Part shown: piece after piece, positions 17,558 through 25,568 of the stretch
Numbering within the stretch: position 1 is the stretch's first letter
Layout: each line of letters begins with the position of its first letter
DNA from: an uncultured Clostridia bacterium
Lineage (GTDB): Bacteria > Bacillota > Clostridia > Peptostreptococcales > Anaerovoracaceae
Length of the DNA: 64,000 bases
Direction: 5' to 3'
Assembly (NCBI GenBank): GCA_938046095.1
Contig: CALIXS010000026.1
Span: forward strand, 100,449-164,448
Notes under the pieces: generated by a model
The model's input: only the letters and a program-made list of their open reading frames with translations
What the model was told of the DNA's origin: nothing
Database searches by the model: none
Position numbers and translations under genes: made by a program

Positions 17558-18951
17558 TGTTTGATCCTTTCTTCTTCATCCTTATCATGAGTGACAAGAA
17601 TAAGAGTTCTTTTATTTGCCATGTCTCCTGTGACGCGTATGGTCATGTCTTTGGCCTCCTGATCGAGGCCCTTGAAAGGTTCGTCTAGCAACAGCACACC
17701 GTCTGCTGTCAGAGCTCTCAGTAAAGCTGCGCGCCGTTTCATGCCGCCGGACCAGCAGCCTACAGGCTTGTCGAGCTCTTCCTCCGGGATACCCATTTCC
17801 GTCAGATGATTGCGGATATCGTCTGCAGATGCATTTGGCACGGCAACTTTTATATTACCATATGCAGTCAGGTAGTCAAGCAGTCTATCCTCCTGAAAAA
17901 CCATTGCAACCCTGTCGGGAGCGCCTACTGAGCCGCTGTCAGGTTTTTCGAGTCCGGCAATCATTCTCAGAATTGTAGTTTTGCCACTGCCTGACGGAGC
18001 CATTATAACTGAGGTTTTCCCCGCGCTGAATGTGCGGCTGTATTTTTTGAGTACACGAGTGTCGCCGAACGATTTTGTCACTCGGTCAAAGGTGATATCA
18101 CTTGATCCGGCGGCGGACTGACGGTCGGCGATGGACTGTTGCCGGTCGACGACGGACTGACGGTCGGTCACCTGTACGTGACGTTTTGTAACACCTCGGT
18201 TTGAAGGGACGCTTTTGAGTCCCTTAAACAGTTTTCCAAGCATGAATATAAACAGTCCCTCGGTAGCGACGGAAAGAATTATGACAACTGCCGTCCACGC
18301 CAGAAGATCGGGTGTTTCGAGGTATACCTTCGCCTGATACAGCTTTTGCCCTATAGATGCATCCGGCGTGCCTATGACCTCTGCAGCTATACCCGCTTTC
18401 CATGCCATACCGATACCGGTTTTTGCCGCGGACATGACATGACTTTGAATCTGAGGAATCTCAATATATCTGAATTTGCGCCATTTGTTGATTCTGAAAA
18501 CGTCAGCCATTTCGGCAAGCTCGATGCTCTGCGAATCGTACCCTGCGAGTGCATTCGCGTAAACTAGAGGAGTTACTATTAAAAACGCCAGAAAGACCGC
18601 CAGATACTTTGACGAAAAACATATCAGCGCAAGTATGACAAACGAAGCAACCGGCACAGCTTTGATCGCGGCTATCAGCGGAGCGAGCAGACTGCGTACG
18701 TCAGGCCTGATAAAGGCGATCCTTGACAAAATGAGAGCTGCCGCGAGGGCAAGTATGTATCCGCTTACTATACGCATGAGTGAACCGACAACAGGGAACC
18801 AAAAGCCCGTCGTGACGGCAAGCTGCCCCAGCCTCATGACGGTGCGTACCGGAGAAACGAGGAATACCTCTTTGTTCAGCAGCAGCGCACCGATTTCCCA
18901 TATTACGAGCCATAGAATTACGGCTCTTATACTGATATGTTCTTTTTTCAT
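17554..18951 (-). CDS. ABC transporter with permease and ATPase fused in one chain (SsuBC/TauBC-like)
   Basis: Residues 1 to about 250 form a nitrate/sulfonate/taurine-type permease with about six hydrophobic segments and the coupling-helix region RFRYIEIPQIQSH. A hydrophilic linker of about 35 residues (near 255-290) repeats DRQS (TDRQSVVDRQQSIADRQSA). Residues about 290-465 form the ATPase: Walker A APSGSGKTT, signature WSGGMKRRA, Walker B GVLLLDEPFKGLD and the switch THDKDE. In this family the permease and ATPase are normally separate genes. The ATPase is short, with little after the switch His. It starts 50 bp after the binding-protein stop, behind a repeated spacer with no strong ribosome site. 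Likely substrates include thiamine precursors, sulfonates or similar small molecules. Confidence 0.88.
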   Translation of the reverse strand: MKKEHISIRAVILWLVIWEIGALLLNKEVFLVSPVRTVMRLGQLAVTTGFWFPVVGSLMRIVSGYILALAAALILSRIAFIRPDVRSLLAPLIAAIKAVPVASFVILALICFSSKYLAVFLAFLIVTPLVYANALAGYDSQSIELAEMADVFRINKWRKFRYIEIPQIQSHVMSAAKTGIGMAWKAGIAAEVIGTPDASIGQKLYQAKVYLETPDLLAWTAVVIILSVATEGLFIFMLGKLFKGLKSVPSNRGVTKRHVQVTDRQSVVDRQQSIADRQSAAGSSDITFDRVTKSFGDTRVLKKYSRTFSAGKTSVIMAPSGSGKTTILRMIAGLEKPDSGSVGAPDRVAMVFQEDRLLDYLTAYGNIKVAVPNASADDIRNHLTEMGIPEEELDKPVGCWSGGMKRRAALLRALTADGVLLLDEPFKGLDQEAKDMTIRVTGDMANKRTLILVTHDKDEEERIKQ

Positions 18952-19011
18952 TAACCTATGTATTTCATCAATCTATGTATTTCGTCAATCTATGTATTTC
19001 ATCAACCTATG
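18949..19011 (-). repeat. 17-bp tandem repeat spanning the binding-protein stop and the ABC gene start
   Basis: On the minus strand the unit TTGAtGAAATACATAGA occurs three times with small changes. The last codons of the binding protein (TAC ATA GGT TGA) are part of the first unit. The ATGs in units one and three open tiny frames, MKYID and MKYIG. The second of these ends in TAATG, which supplies the start codon of the fused ABC gene. The array looks like tandem duplication of an original TGATG stop-start overlap. Confidence 0.75.
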
Positions 19012-20054
19012 TAATAGAAATCATCACCGGGAATCGCGCCGCCGGTCGCCTGTGGATTTTTGTCGTACAGCACCTTCAGATAACCGTTCAGCGCCGCCTT
19101 CATTTCCTTGCCGGTAATGCAGACTATATTGCAGTCAGGTATGGCCTTTTCGGCTACGGCCGCCGGAACGATATCATACTCGCCTATCAGTTGAGCAGCT
19201 TCTGCCGCGGAGTTGTTCGTGAAGTCGACAGACTGATTATAGTGCATTAGAAAATCATCGACAGCCTCCGGGTGCTCATCGGCGAAACTCTGCTGAACTA
19301 CGAGAACACCGGTAATCATCATTGAGGGATTTTTTTCGTCCTTCTGAATCTTATCCCACTCTTCGGTCAGATTGAGAGCAACACGAAGGGTTGCGTTTTT
19401 ACTTTGCGCTACTGTAACAAAGGGCTGAGGCAGCAAAGCGATACCGTCCTCGTTCTCTGCCAGCGCGGACAGACACTCCGCATGTTCACTCTTCCATTCA
19501 ACATTTACGTCCTCGCCGACAGTCAATCCGTTATTTTCCAGAATATAAGAAAGTGCATATTCAGGCGTGGCACCCTGCCCGGCGGCATAGATCGTTTTAC
19601 CCCTGAGGTCGGATACGGACCTGACAGTATCACCGTTTTCGACGATATAAAGTACGCCCAGCGTATTAACCGCGACGACCTTAACGCCGCCCTCCGTTTT
19701 GTTATATATGACCGAAGCCATGTTTGCCGGAATTGCAGCCATATCAACACTGCCCTGAATCACCATAGGCGAGACCTCATCGACGGCCGAACAAAGCGTG
19801 AACGCATAATCGTGTCCATCGAGAGTCCCTTCTTCGGATGCCTTCATCATTTTGACCATACCCATCGAGGTAGGTCCTTTGAGGACCGCTATTTTTATCG
19901 GCGTCGTGTCATGCTTGTCATTCTGCGTGACTCCCGCATCCGAAGCACCCGCACCGACTCCGGAACTCGCCTCCGGCTTATCATTCCCGCATCCGCTTAG
20001 CATTACAATCACCATAATTGCAACCAAAAACGCGGCAGATAATTTCTTCTTCAT
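19002..20054 (-). CDS. ABC transporter substrate-binding lipoprotein (NMT1/SsuA-like)
   Basis: A 350-residue lipoprotein. The signal peptide ends in the lipobox MLSGC and is followed by a Gly/Ala/Ser linker to about residue 45. The mature domain starts IKIAVLKGPTSMGMVKMM, a segment typical of NMT1/THI5-type receptors in Clostridia. Later come GSVDMAAIPANMAS near 105 and DLRGKTIYAAGQGATPEY near 148. It delivers a small solute to the fused permease-ATPase encoded downstream. RBS GAGGAGG and a TATAAT at 20096-20101 precede the gene, so the operon runs binding protein, transporter, lipoprotein. The ligand is unknown: thiamine precursor, sulfonate and riboflavin-like compounds are all seen in the family. 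Confidence 0.88.
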   Translation of the reverse strand: MKKKLSAAFLVAIMVIVMLSGCGNDKPEASSGVGAGASDAGVTQNDKHDTTPIKIAVLKGPTSMGMVKMMKASEEGTLDGHDYAFTLCSAVDEVSPMVIQGSVDMAAIPANMASVIYNKTEGGVKVVAVNTLGVLYIVENGDTVRSVSDLRGKTIYAAGQGATPEYALSYILENNGLTVGEDVNVEWKSEHAECLSALAENEDGIALLPQPFVTVAQSKNATLRVALNLTEEWDKIQKDEKNPSMMITGVLVVQQSFADEHPEAVDDFLMHYNQSVDFTNNSAAEAAQLIGEYDIVPAAVAEKAIPDCNIVCITGKEMKAALNGYLKVLYDKNPQATGGAIPGDDFYYIG

Positions 20055-20327
20055 ATTTCCTCCTCATTAAAAATTTAAGTGTCTTATGAAACGATATTAT
20101 AGCAAAGTTTCCCGCCGATTGATAGTAGGCCGCGGGACTGCACCTGTATTTGCTTTATGCCGCAGCACGTCAGCTTTTATACTAGTTTGAGCCGCGCTGA
20201 AAAAATTCACTGCGACAGTGCCACCCGATACAATACGTTAGCCTTTATACCCGCCGCAGTATAAAAGTAAGCACGTAAAAGCCGTCGGTCCCGTGCAGGG
20301 AAAAAGTGCTTTGTTTACCGGGTGTGC

Positions 20328-20625
20328 TTGCTCGCCGGCCGGGGCTTCTTCTGGCGAACTCGGTGAGCAAGTACGACAGAAAGGCGGTATTTGATGAGCA
20401 GGTGTGGTCTGAGGTATGGTTGCTCACCGGCCGGGGCTTCTTTTTGCGAAATCGGTGAGCAGGTTCGGCAGAAAGGCGATCTTTGATGAGCAGGTGTAGT
20501 CTGAGGTATGGTTGCTCACCGGCCGGGGCTTCTTTTTGGGGAACTCGGTGAGCAAGTACGACAGAAAGGCGGTATTTGATGAGCAGGTGTGATCTGAGGT
20601 ATGGTTGCTCACCGGCCGGGGCACA
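20328..20625. repeat. Tandem array of a 92-93 bp palindromic unit (about 3.2 copies)
   Basis: Units begin at about 20328, 20420, 20512 and 20605 (the last partial) with period 92, 92 and 93. Each starts TTGCTCaCCGGCCGGGGC and contains cGGTGAGCAa about 40 bp later, so every unit can form a hairpin with TTGCTCACC pairing GGTGAGCAA. The next boundary offers the same pairing in the other direction. Copies differ by scattered substitutions. Not a CRISPR: there are no constant repeat/variable spacer blocks. Confidence 0.85.
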
Positions 20626-20743
20626 TTTGTTATAGTTGAACTGTGATTTGATAGGCAATAGGGTAAATGCCGACCGGAACGAAGTATTTTCGCTCAGGAG
20701 CACAGTGGACTATGGGAGTTTTATTAAAAGAAGAATTACTCGC

Positions 20744-20771
20744 TTGTAATTGTACTAAAAATATGTATAAT
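20744..20771 (+). promoter_or_regulatory. Promoter of the PD-(D/E)XK-like gene
   Basis: TTGTAA, 16-bp spacer and a consensus TATAAT, about 28 bp before the GTG start at 20800. Confidence 0.55.
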
Positions 20772-20799
20772 ATTAACAGGGAATATTTGGGAGGAAGCT

Positions 20800-21714
20800 G
20801 TGGATAAAAAGAGAATAAATCCTGTGAGGTTTCCACGGTACATTGATACTGATTATATTGATCAGATAATCGATTGGTTGGAATACCTGCTGGAAAAGGC
20901 GGAGGGACAGTTTAAGGGGCTGGATGGTGAATTGCTTTGTCGGATGAGTAAGTCGGGATTAATATACAGCCGACGCATTTATGAACGTGTCAACGGTGTG
21001 AGATCGTCTAAAACAGTTACAATCGGAGATTCATCGTCAGAAACAGTTTCGGCGCTTCAAAAGGATAGACGCTGCCGAGCGCAGATCTGCGCGCTCAAAA
21101 CGGATATATGCGAATTGAAGCGTTTCAGGCAGAATTTTATGCCGTACGATCCGCTGACGATAGAGGCCGGGTTGCCGTCTGCATATAGATCAATATGGAA
21201 CGGCGTGGTTGGCTCGGAACATAGTGATGGAAAGATGGCAAAGTGGGCGGAAGCTGACTATGATCGTGAGCCAATGGATCCGAATGTATCGCCGTATGTG
21301 ACCGTAGACGGCAATAGAGTACGATCAATGGCGGAAATTATCATTTATAATACGCTTAGATACCATGGGATAAATTTCAGGTACGAATCCAAACTGGAAC
21401 TGAACGGGCTTGCGGGTGGAAGGGTTGCACGGTATCCGGATTTTACCGTCATGTGCTGTGACGGCAGTATGATATATTGGGAACACGCCGGAATGATGGG
21501 CAAAGAAAGTTACAGAAACAGCTTTTACGAGCGCCTCGAGGTATATAGGAGGAACGGAATAAGATTGGGGGATAATCTGATAGTAACGACCAGCCGTGAT
21601 AACTGGTCTGTAGACAGTTTTAACATTGATTTGATAGCCACAGGCTTTGTGTTGCCGAGAGCATTCGGAAACCGGGCGCAGGAGCAGGGCCTGAAAGCTA
21701 CCGAAATGCGATAA
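20800..21714 (+). CDS. Uncharacterised protein with a PD-(D/E)XK nuclease-like C-terminal domain
   Basis: A 304-residue protein starting at GTG behind GGGAGG. Residues 1 to about 160 are a charged, helical region of unknown fold. From about 180 the pattern resembles a restriction-endonuclease core: Glu in RSMAEIIIYNTL, then NFRYESKLEL, YPDFTV near 210 and IYWEHAGMMG near 223, followed by a helix with YRRNGI. The YPDF...YWEH pairing recurs in clostridial proteins usually left as hypothetical. The usual ExK is EHA here, so catalysis is uncertain. It sits alone, downstream of the palindromic repeat array. No restriction-modification partner is visible. Confidence 0.75.
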   Translation: MDKKRINPVRFPRYIDTDYIDQIIDWLEYLLEKAEGQFKGLDGELLCRMSKSGLIYSRRIYERVNGVRSSKTVTIGDSSSETVSALQKDRRCRAQICALKTDICELKRFRQNFMPYDPLTIEAGLPSAYRSIWNGVVGSEHSDGKMAKWAEADYDREPMDPNVSPYVTVDGNRVRSMAEIIIYNTLRYHGINFRYESKLELNGLAGGRVARYPDFTVMCCDGSMIYWEHAGMMGKESYRNSFYERLEVYRRNGIRLGDNLIVTTSRDNWSVDSFNIDLIATGFVLPRAFGNRAQEQGLKATEMR

Positions 21715-21817
21715 TGAGTGATATGCCTTCGGGCGCTCTCCGGGCGATCGGAATTTTATCGTGCCGGCCGATTATATACGATCGGACAAGATGTTTATAT
21801 TAAGTTGAGACAAAATC

Positions 21818-21847
21818 AAAACGACTGTCCTTTTAGGCAGCCGTTTT
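21818..21847. terminator. Bidirectional terminator
   Basis: AAAACGACTGTCC and GGCAGCCGTTTT form an imperfect GC-core, A/T-flanked stem that reads as a terminator on both strands. It lies between the plus-strand nuclease-like gene and the minus-strand small frame at 21907-22017. Confidence 0.6.
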
Positions 21848-21906
21848 ACTTTCGCAATGTTTATATTAAGTAAGGATCGTCTGTTATCGTTATTTACCGT
21901 AACGGA

Positions 21907-22017
21907 TTATCTGCGGATGTCCATGAATGAATCGGAGCGACCCATCCAATACCCTGCATCCTTAGATGTTCCCATTGTGTTTGATCCGGCAAACAGTTCC
22001 TTGATGAATTTTATCAT
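21907..22017 (-). CDS. Possible small protein of 36 residues
   Basis: A minus-strand frame begins MIKFIKELFAGS, contains KDAGYWMGRSDSF and ends in two arginines. It has an excellent ribosome site (GGGAGG, 7-bp spacing) and the terminator at 21818-21847 downstream. An AT-rich upstream region includes a hairpin-forming TTTTCATT...AATGAAAA. The first nine residues are hydrophobic and basic, the remainder is Gly/Ser/Asp rich. I recognise no family. It could be a regulatory or secreted peptide, or the head of a decayed gene. Confidence 0.4.
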   Translation of the reverse strand: MIKFIKELFAGSNTMGTSKDAGYWMGRSDSFMDIRR

Positions 22018-22211
22018 TTCATTACCTCCCGGTGCCACGAAAAAAGCACGATGTTATTTACAAAGATTGTTCTTCTCACAGTTAATAATTTACATTGAAA
22101 AAATGTATAAGTAAAACGCATGTTTTTCATTATTTTAATGAAAATATCTAATACATGAATCGATCGTGTCAATCGCGATTTTCGTAACAATATGAGTACT
22201 ATGTTTGCGCG

Positions 22212-23294
22212 CTATTCTGTAAACACCTTTTTGACTGTCGGAGACATACTCGAAAAAAGGCAGCCCGGATAGTTTACGTAGAAGTCGACTGTATCTCCGA
22301 TTTTGTAAGCTTTGTCACAGTCTTCAAGGTCGAGCATTGTGTGGTCGCTGCTTGCACCCCATATGTGTATTTTCGGGTCAACAGGGATGAGATTGGTCTG
22401 GATGTTGCCGAGATCCTGATGGCCGAGCGCAACAATGGCGCGCTTGCGTATACCGAGGTCGACGTAATTTCTCACCTCGTTCATGGATGCGGCGGTTTGC
22501 TCGCCGATGGGCATCGTAGGCTTGTTTTTGAGTTCGACTATTTCGGCTCTCAGTATGAATGGGACTTTGCGGTCGGGAAAGTCTTCGTCCCACGCGTAGC
22601 GCGCCTCGGTTATGAGGCTTATGCCGGTGCGCAGATTATTTATTTTCTCAGGCATTTCTCCTCGGAGCATGACAGGCAGACTGCTCGTTTCGCCGCCCGA
22701 AACTATATCGAGTGTTCTTCCTATGAGTTTTTCGACGGCGAAGGCGCTTTCAGCGAGTTCTGAGAGGTTTTTTTCGGTCGGGCATACGGATCCGTAGCAG
22801 CCGAAGTTGGCGCCGATACCGTAAAGGAATATGCCAGGCAGACTCTCCGCGAGGGCACATGCATGCTTCAACTCGTCTTCGTCGATAAAGCCTTCCCTCA
22901 GGTCACCGATATCCTTCATGATAATGACCTTGTGAACCTTCCCGGCAGCAGCGGCACATTCGCTGAGACGCCGTATCGTTGCGCATTCTGACACGAGGGA
23001 TGTATCGGCATAGCGTACGACATCCGCCGCTTCCGACAGCATCGGGATACGCACGAGCTCCGTAGGGATACTCACGTCAAATTCCTTAATCGCTTTCAGG
23101 TGCTCGATCCGTGAGGCGCCGAGATTGAGACAGCCGGTCTTCATCAGCGAGGGACAGCACGGTACAAGACTGTTAAAACCTTTAATCACGGCGGTGATTT
23201 TGATACCGTAGGGTTCTGCGAGATCGACTACGTGCTGCAAATTGCTGCAGAGGTTCGCGATATTGACCCTAAGCTGAGGATATCTTTCGGACAT
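22212..23294 (-). CDS. Ornithine/alanine racemase-family PLP enzyme
   Basis: Fold-III PLP enzyme of 360 residues, most like the ornithine racemase branch of Clostridia. The PLP lysine lies in ITAVIKGF near residue 35. Further segments are NLGASRIEHLKAI, LVRIPMLSEAADVVRYAD, KDIGDLREGF near 125 and SGGETSSLP near 205. I use the ATG at 23294 (MSERYPQL), preceded by AAAGGAAG, rather than a TTG 42 bp upstream. Ornithine racemase links L-ornithine to the D-ornithine degradation route in amino-acid fermenters. The rest of that route is not in the window, so a broader amino-acid racemase role remains possible. Confidence 0.8.
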   Translation of the reverse strand: MSERYPQLRVNIANLCSNLQHVVDLAEPYGIKITAVIKGFNSLVPCCPSLMKTGCLNLGASRIEHLKAIKEFDVSIPTELVRIPMLSEAADVVRYADTSLVSECATIRRLSECAAAAGKVHKVIIMKDIGDLREGFIDEDELKHACALAESLPGIFLYGIGANFGCYGSVCPTEKNLSELAESAFAVEKLIGRTLDIVSGGETSSLPVMLRGEMPEKINNLRTGISLITEARYAWDEDFPDRKVPFILRAEIVELKNKPTMPIGEQTAASMNEVRNYVDLGIRKRAIVALGHQDLGNIQTNLIPVDPKIHIWGASSDHTMLDLEDCDKAYKIGDTVDFYVNYPGCLFSSMSPTVKKVFTE

Positions 23295-23403
23295 GCGATC
23301 TGACTTCCTTTCTTTCTGCTTTCTTTCCTGTTTCAATCTCTGCCGGCTCGGCTGATATCTACATTATATATGAAAAATCTGAAATATGACATGCATTTTT
23401 TGA

Positions 23404-23449
23404 TTGACACGCGGTGAGGCTTTTGATATTATGGTTAAAAATATTTAAC
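23404..23449 (+). promoter_or_regulatory. Promoter and putative operator of the fatty-acid operon
   Basis: TTGACA, 17-bp spacer and TATTAT form a near-consensus promoter. A perfect palindrome GTTAAA-AATA-TTTAAC (23434-23449) begins 2 bp after the -10 and covers the expected transcription start. An AT-rich palindrome at this place is what a FabT-type MarR repressor would use, and a MarR-family gene ends the operon. Binding is inferred. Confidence 0.75.
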
Positions 23450-23486
23450 TAAATTTATTGAACTAAAATCATATCGGAGGAAAATT

Positions 23487-23720
23487 ATGAATTTCGACAA
23501 GATCAAAGAGATTATGGTAGACACGCTTGCATGCGATGAGAGCAAAATAACACCGGAGGCTTCGATAGCGGACGATCTGTCGATCGACTCTCTTGACGCG
23601 GTGGAGCTCGTAATGGCTCTCGAGGAGGAGTTCGGGATCAAGATTCCCGACGAGGAACTCGGCAAACTCAAGACAGTTCAGGATATAGTCGATACAGTTG
23701 AAAAACACAAGGCCGCGTAA
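23487..23720 (+). CDS. acpP: Acyl carrier protein
   Basis: A 77-residue acidic protein carrying acyl chains on 4'-phosphopantetheine during type II fatty-acid synthesis. The attachment Ser is in [19 protein letters not shown], residues about 32-50. Start at an ATG behind GGAGG. First gene of the acc/fab operon, directly under the palindromic promoter. Length and composition are typical. Confidence 0.97.
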   Translation: MNFDKIKEIMVDTLACDESKITPEASIADDLSIDSLDAVELVMALEEEFGIKIPDEELGKLKTVQDIVDTVEKHKAA

Positions 23721-23721
23721 A

Positions 23722-24189
23722 ATGAATAAGTCAGAGGTCTTTGAGTTCATCGACCGCTTTGAGCGCTCGGGGCTGACCGTATTTGAATATGAAGATAACG
23801 GTCGTCGCATTCATCTTGAAAAAAATTCGGGGCCAAATGCGGTGCAACAGTCGGAGCCGTTGTTGACGTCACCGTCGGACGATTCCCTCGGAGCGCACGC
23901 AAAGCAGGACGCCTCCGTGAAAGTGTCCGATGGATACGGCGATCAAAGCGCAGCAGCGATTAAGGCTCCGCTTGTCGGCGTATTCTACCGTGCGGCAAGT
24001 CCGGGCGCCGAGCCGTTCGCGGAGATCGGCTCAGAGATAAAAAAAGGCGGTATTCTTTGCGTTATAGAGGCTATGAAGGTCATGAACGAAATAAAGGCGC
24101 CGTATGATCTCAAGGTGCGGCGCATTCTTGCCGCCGACGGAGATATGGTAGACTGCAGCAGAGCTTTGTTCGAGGTGGAAAAATGCTGA
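23722..24189 (+). CDS. accB: Biotin carboxyl carrier protein of acetyl-CoA carboxylase
   Basis: A 155-residue protein with an N-terminal helical region (NKSEVFEFIDRF), a Ser/Asp-rich linker and the biotinyl domain from about residue 80. The biotin-accepting Lys is in EAMKVMNEI, and GVFYRAASPGAEPF opens the domain. It carries CO2 from AccC to the carboxyltransferase. The start is one base after the acpP stop codon, with only a weak AAGG site, suggesting coupling to acpP. It overlaps accC by 7 bp. Confidence 0.95.
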   Translation: MNKSEVFEFIDRFERSGLTVFEYEDNGRRIHLEKNSGPNAVQQSEPLLTSPSDDSLGAHAKQDASVKVSDGYGDQSAAAIKAPLVGVFYRAASPGAEPFAEIGSEIKKGGILCVIEAMKVMNEIKAPYDLKVRRILAADGDMVDCSRALFEVEKC

Positions 24190-25568
24190 AGCGCGTGCTC
24201 GTCGCCAATAGAGGAGAAATAGCCGTAAGGATAATAAGAGAGTGCCATGATGCGGGCATAGGTACCGTAGCGGTTTACTCCGAGGCTGATATAAATGCAC
24301 TGCACGTCATGCTTGCGGACAGGGCGGTCTGTATCGGTGCTGCGCCGTCGTCCGAGAGCTATCTGAATATGAATAATATTATCGAAGCCGCGAGGGGTAC
24401 GGGCTGCGATGCCGTTCATCCCGGCTTCGGATTTCTTTCTGAAAACCCGGAATTTGCGAGAATGTGCAGAGAAAACGGGCTCATTTTCATTGGGCCGTCG
24501 CCCGAGGCGATAGAAATGCTTGGTGATAAGTCTGAGGCCAGAAGGACGATGGCGAATGCGGGAGTGCCTGTCGTGCCGGGGTCCGACGGTCCGCTGTCAT
24601 CATATGAGCAAGCCGAAGAGCTTGCCGAAAGGATAGGATTTCCTGTTCTGATTAAAGCCGCTTCGGGCGGCGGCGGAAGAGGCATGAGGACGGCGACGTG
24701 TATGGATGACGTCAAACGGGCATTTCTTGAGGCGAGCGGAGAAGCCGGCAAATGCTTTGCAGATTCGCGGGTCTACATGGAAAAGCTGATACGAAATCCG
24801 CGTCACGTCGAATTTCAAATACTTGCCGACAAATTCGGGCACATTATACATCTCGGCGAGCGAAACTGCTCGATACAGAGAAGAAACCAGAAGATGATAG
24901 AGGAAACTCCTGACTGGTCTTTGACAGAGGATATGCGGACCGGAATGGGTGAGGATGCCGTAGCGGCCGCAAAGACGGCGGGGTACGAGAATGCCGGTAC
25001 AGTTGAATTCATAGTTAAAGGAAACGAGTACTGGTTCATCGAGATGAATACGAGACTTCAGGTGGAACACACCATAACGGAGGAAACGACGGGCGTCAAT
25101 ATAGTGAGGGAGCAGCTGAGGATAGCGTCAGGACTTCCCCTCGGACACAGGCAGGAGGACATCAGGCCGAGAGGTCATGCCATAGAATGCCGAATCAACG
25201 CGGAGGATATATGGAATGATTTCGCGCCGAGTCCCGGACATGTCGATTTTCTTCATCTGCCGGGCGGGACGAACGTCAGGGTTGAGAGCGCGCTGTACAC
25301 GGGATCGGATATAAGTCCTTTCTACGATTCTATGGCGGCAAAGATCATAGTCTACGGCAATACGCGGTTAGAGGCGATAAGGCGCATGCGCCGTTCACTG
25401 GGCGAGACTATCATCAAAGGGGTAAAAACAACGCTGCCGATCGTTCATTTGATAATGTACGATCAGGAGTTTTTGCGCGGGAGATACGATACGGGATATA
25501 TGGAGAACAGACTCGGAGAACTTAAAGCGATCTACGAGGCTGCCGGAGGAAAGAATGAATCCGTTTAG
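24183..25568 (+). CDS. accC: Biotin carboxylase subunit of acetyl-CoA carboxylase
   Basis: ATP-dependent carboxylation of biotin on AccB. The 461-residue protein shows LKRVLVANRGEIAVRIIREC at the N-terminus, the ATP-grasp glycine loop KAASGGGGRGMR near 162, the HVEFQILAD segment near 208 and the active-site EMNTRLQVEHTITE near 285. Slightly longer than the common 445-450 residues. It overlaps accB (7 bp) and accD (14 bp). Confidence 0.97.
   Translation: MLKRVLVANRGEIAVRIIRECHDAGIGTVAVYSEADINALHVMLADRAVCIGAAPSSESYLNMNNIIEAARGTGCDAVHPGFGFLSENPEFARMCRENGLIFIGPSPEAIEMLGDKSEARRTMANAGVPVVPGSDGPLSSYEQAEELAERIGFPVLIKAASGGGGRGMRTATCMDDVKRAFLEASGEAGKCFADSRVYMEKLIRNPRHVEFQILADKFGHIIHLGERNCSIQRRNQKMIEETPDWSLTEDMRTGMGEDAVAAAKTAGYENAGTVEFIVKGNEYWFIEMNTRLQVEHTITEETTGVNIVREQLRIASGLPLGHRQEDIRPRGHAIECRINAEDIWNDFAPSPGHVDFLHLPGGTNVRVESALYTGSDISPFYDSMAAKIIVYGNTRLEAIRRMRRSLGETIIKGVKTTLPIVHLIMYDQEFLRGRYDTGYMENRLGELKAIYEAAGGKNESV

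Larger units (their letters stand above)
20055..20799. other. Gene-free stretch holding a tandem repeat and two divergent promoters
   Basis: No gene is supported here. The first 100 bp carry the minus-strand promoter of the binding-protein gene. Between 20150 and 20275 are two related short segments (cGTCAGCTTTTATAC and cGTTAGCCTTTATAC). The 92-bp repeat array fills 20328-20625, and the plus-strand promoter of the next gene ends at 20771. Minus-strand frames across the array only reflect the repeat and show no family or ribosome site. Confidence 0.6.

Noticed and set aside
19404..20000. Plus-strand 198-codon frame over the binding-protein gene
   Set aside because: Antisense shadow; no start signal or domain.
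20328..20625. CRISPR array
   Set aside because: Whole 92-bp units repeat without the short-repeat/unique-spacer structure and no cas genes are present.
20245..20703. Minus-strand frames with repeated EQPYLR/LLIKY segments
   Set aside because: They are translations of the 92-bp noncoding repeat; no start signal and no family.
21857..22114. Plus-strand 85-codon frame
   Set aside because: No ribosome site or family; the opposite strand carries the better small frame.
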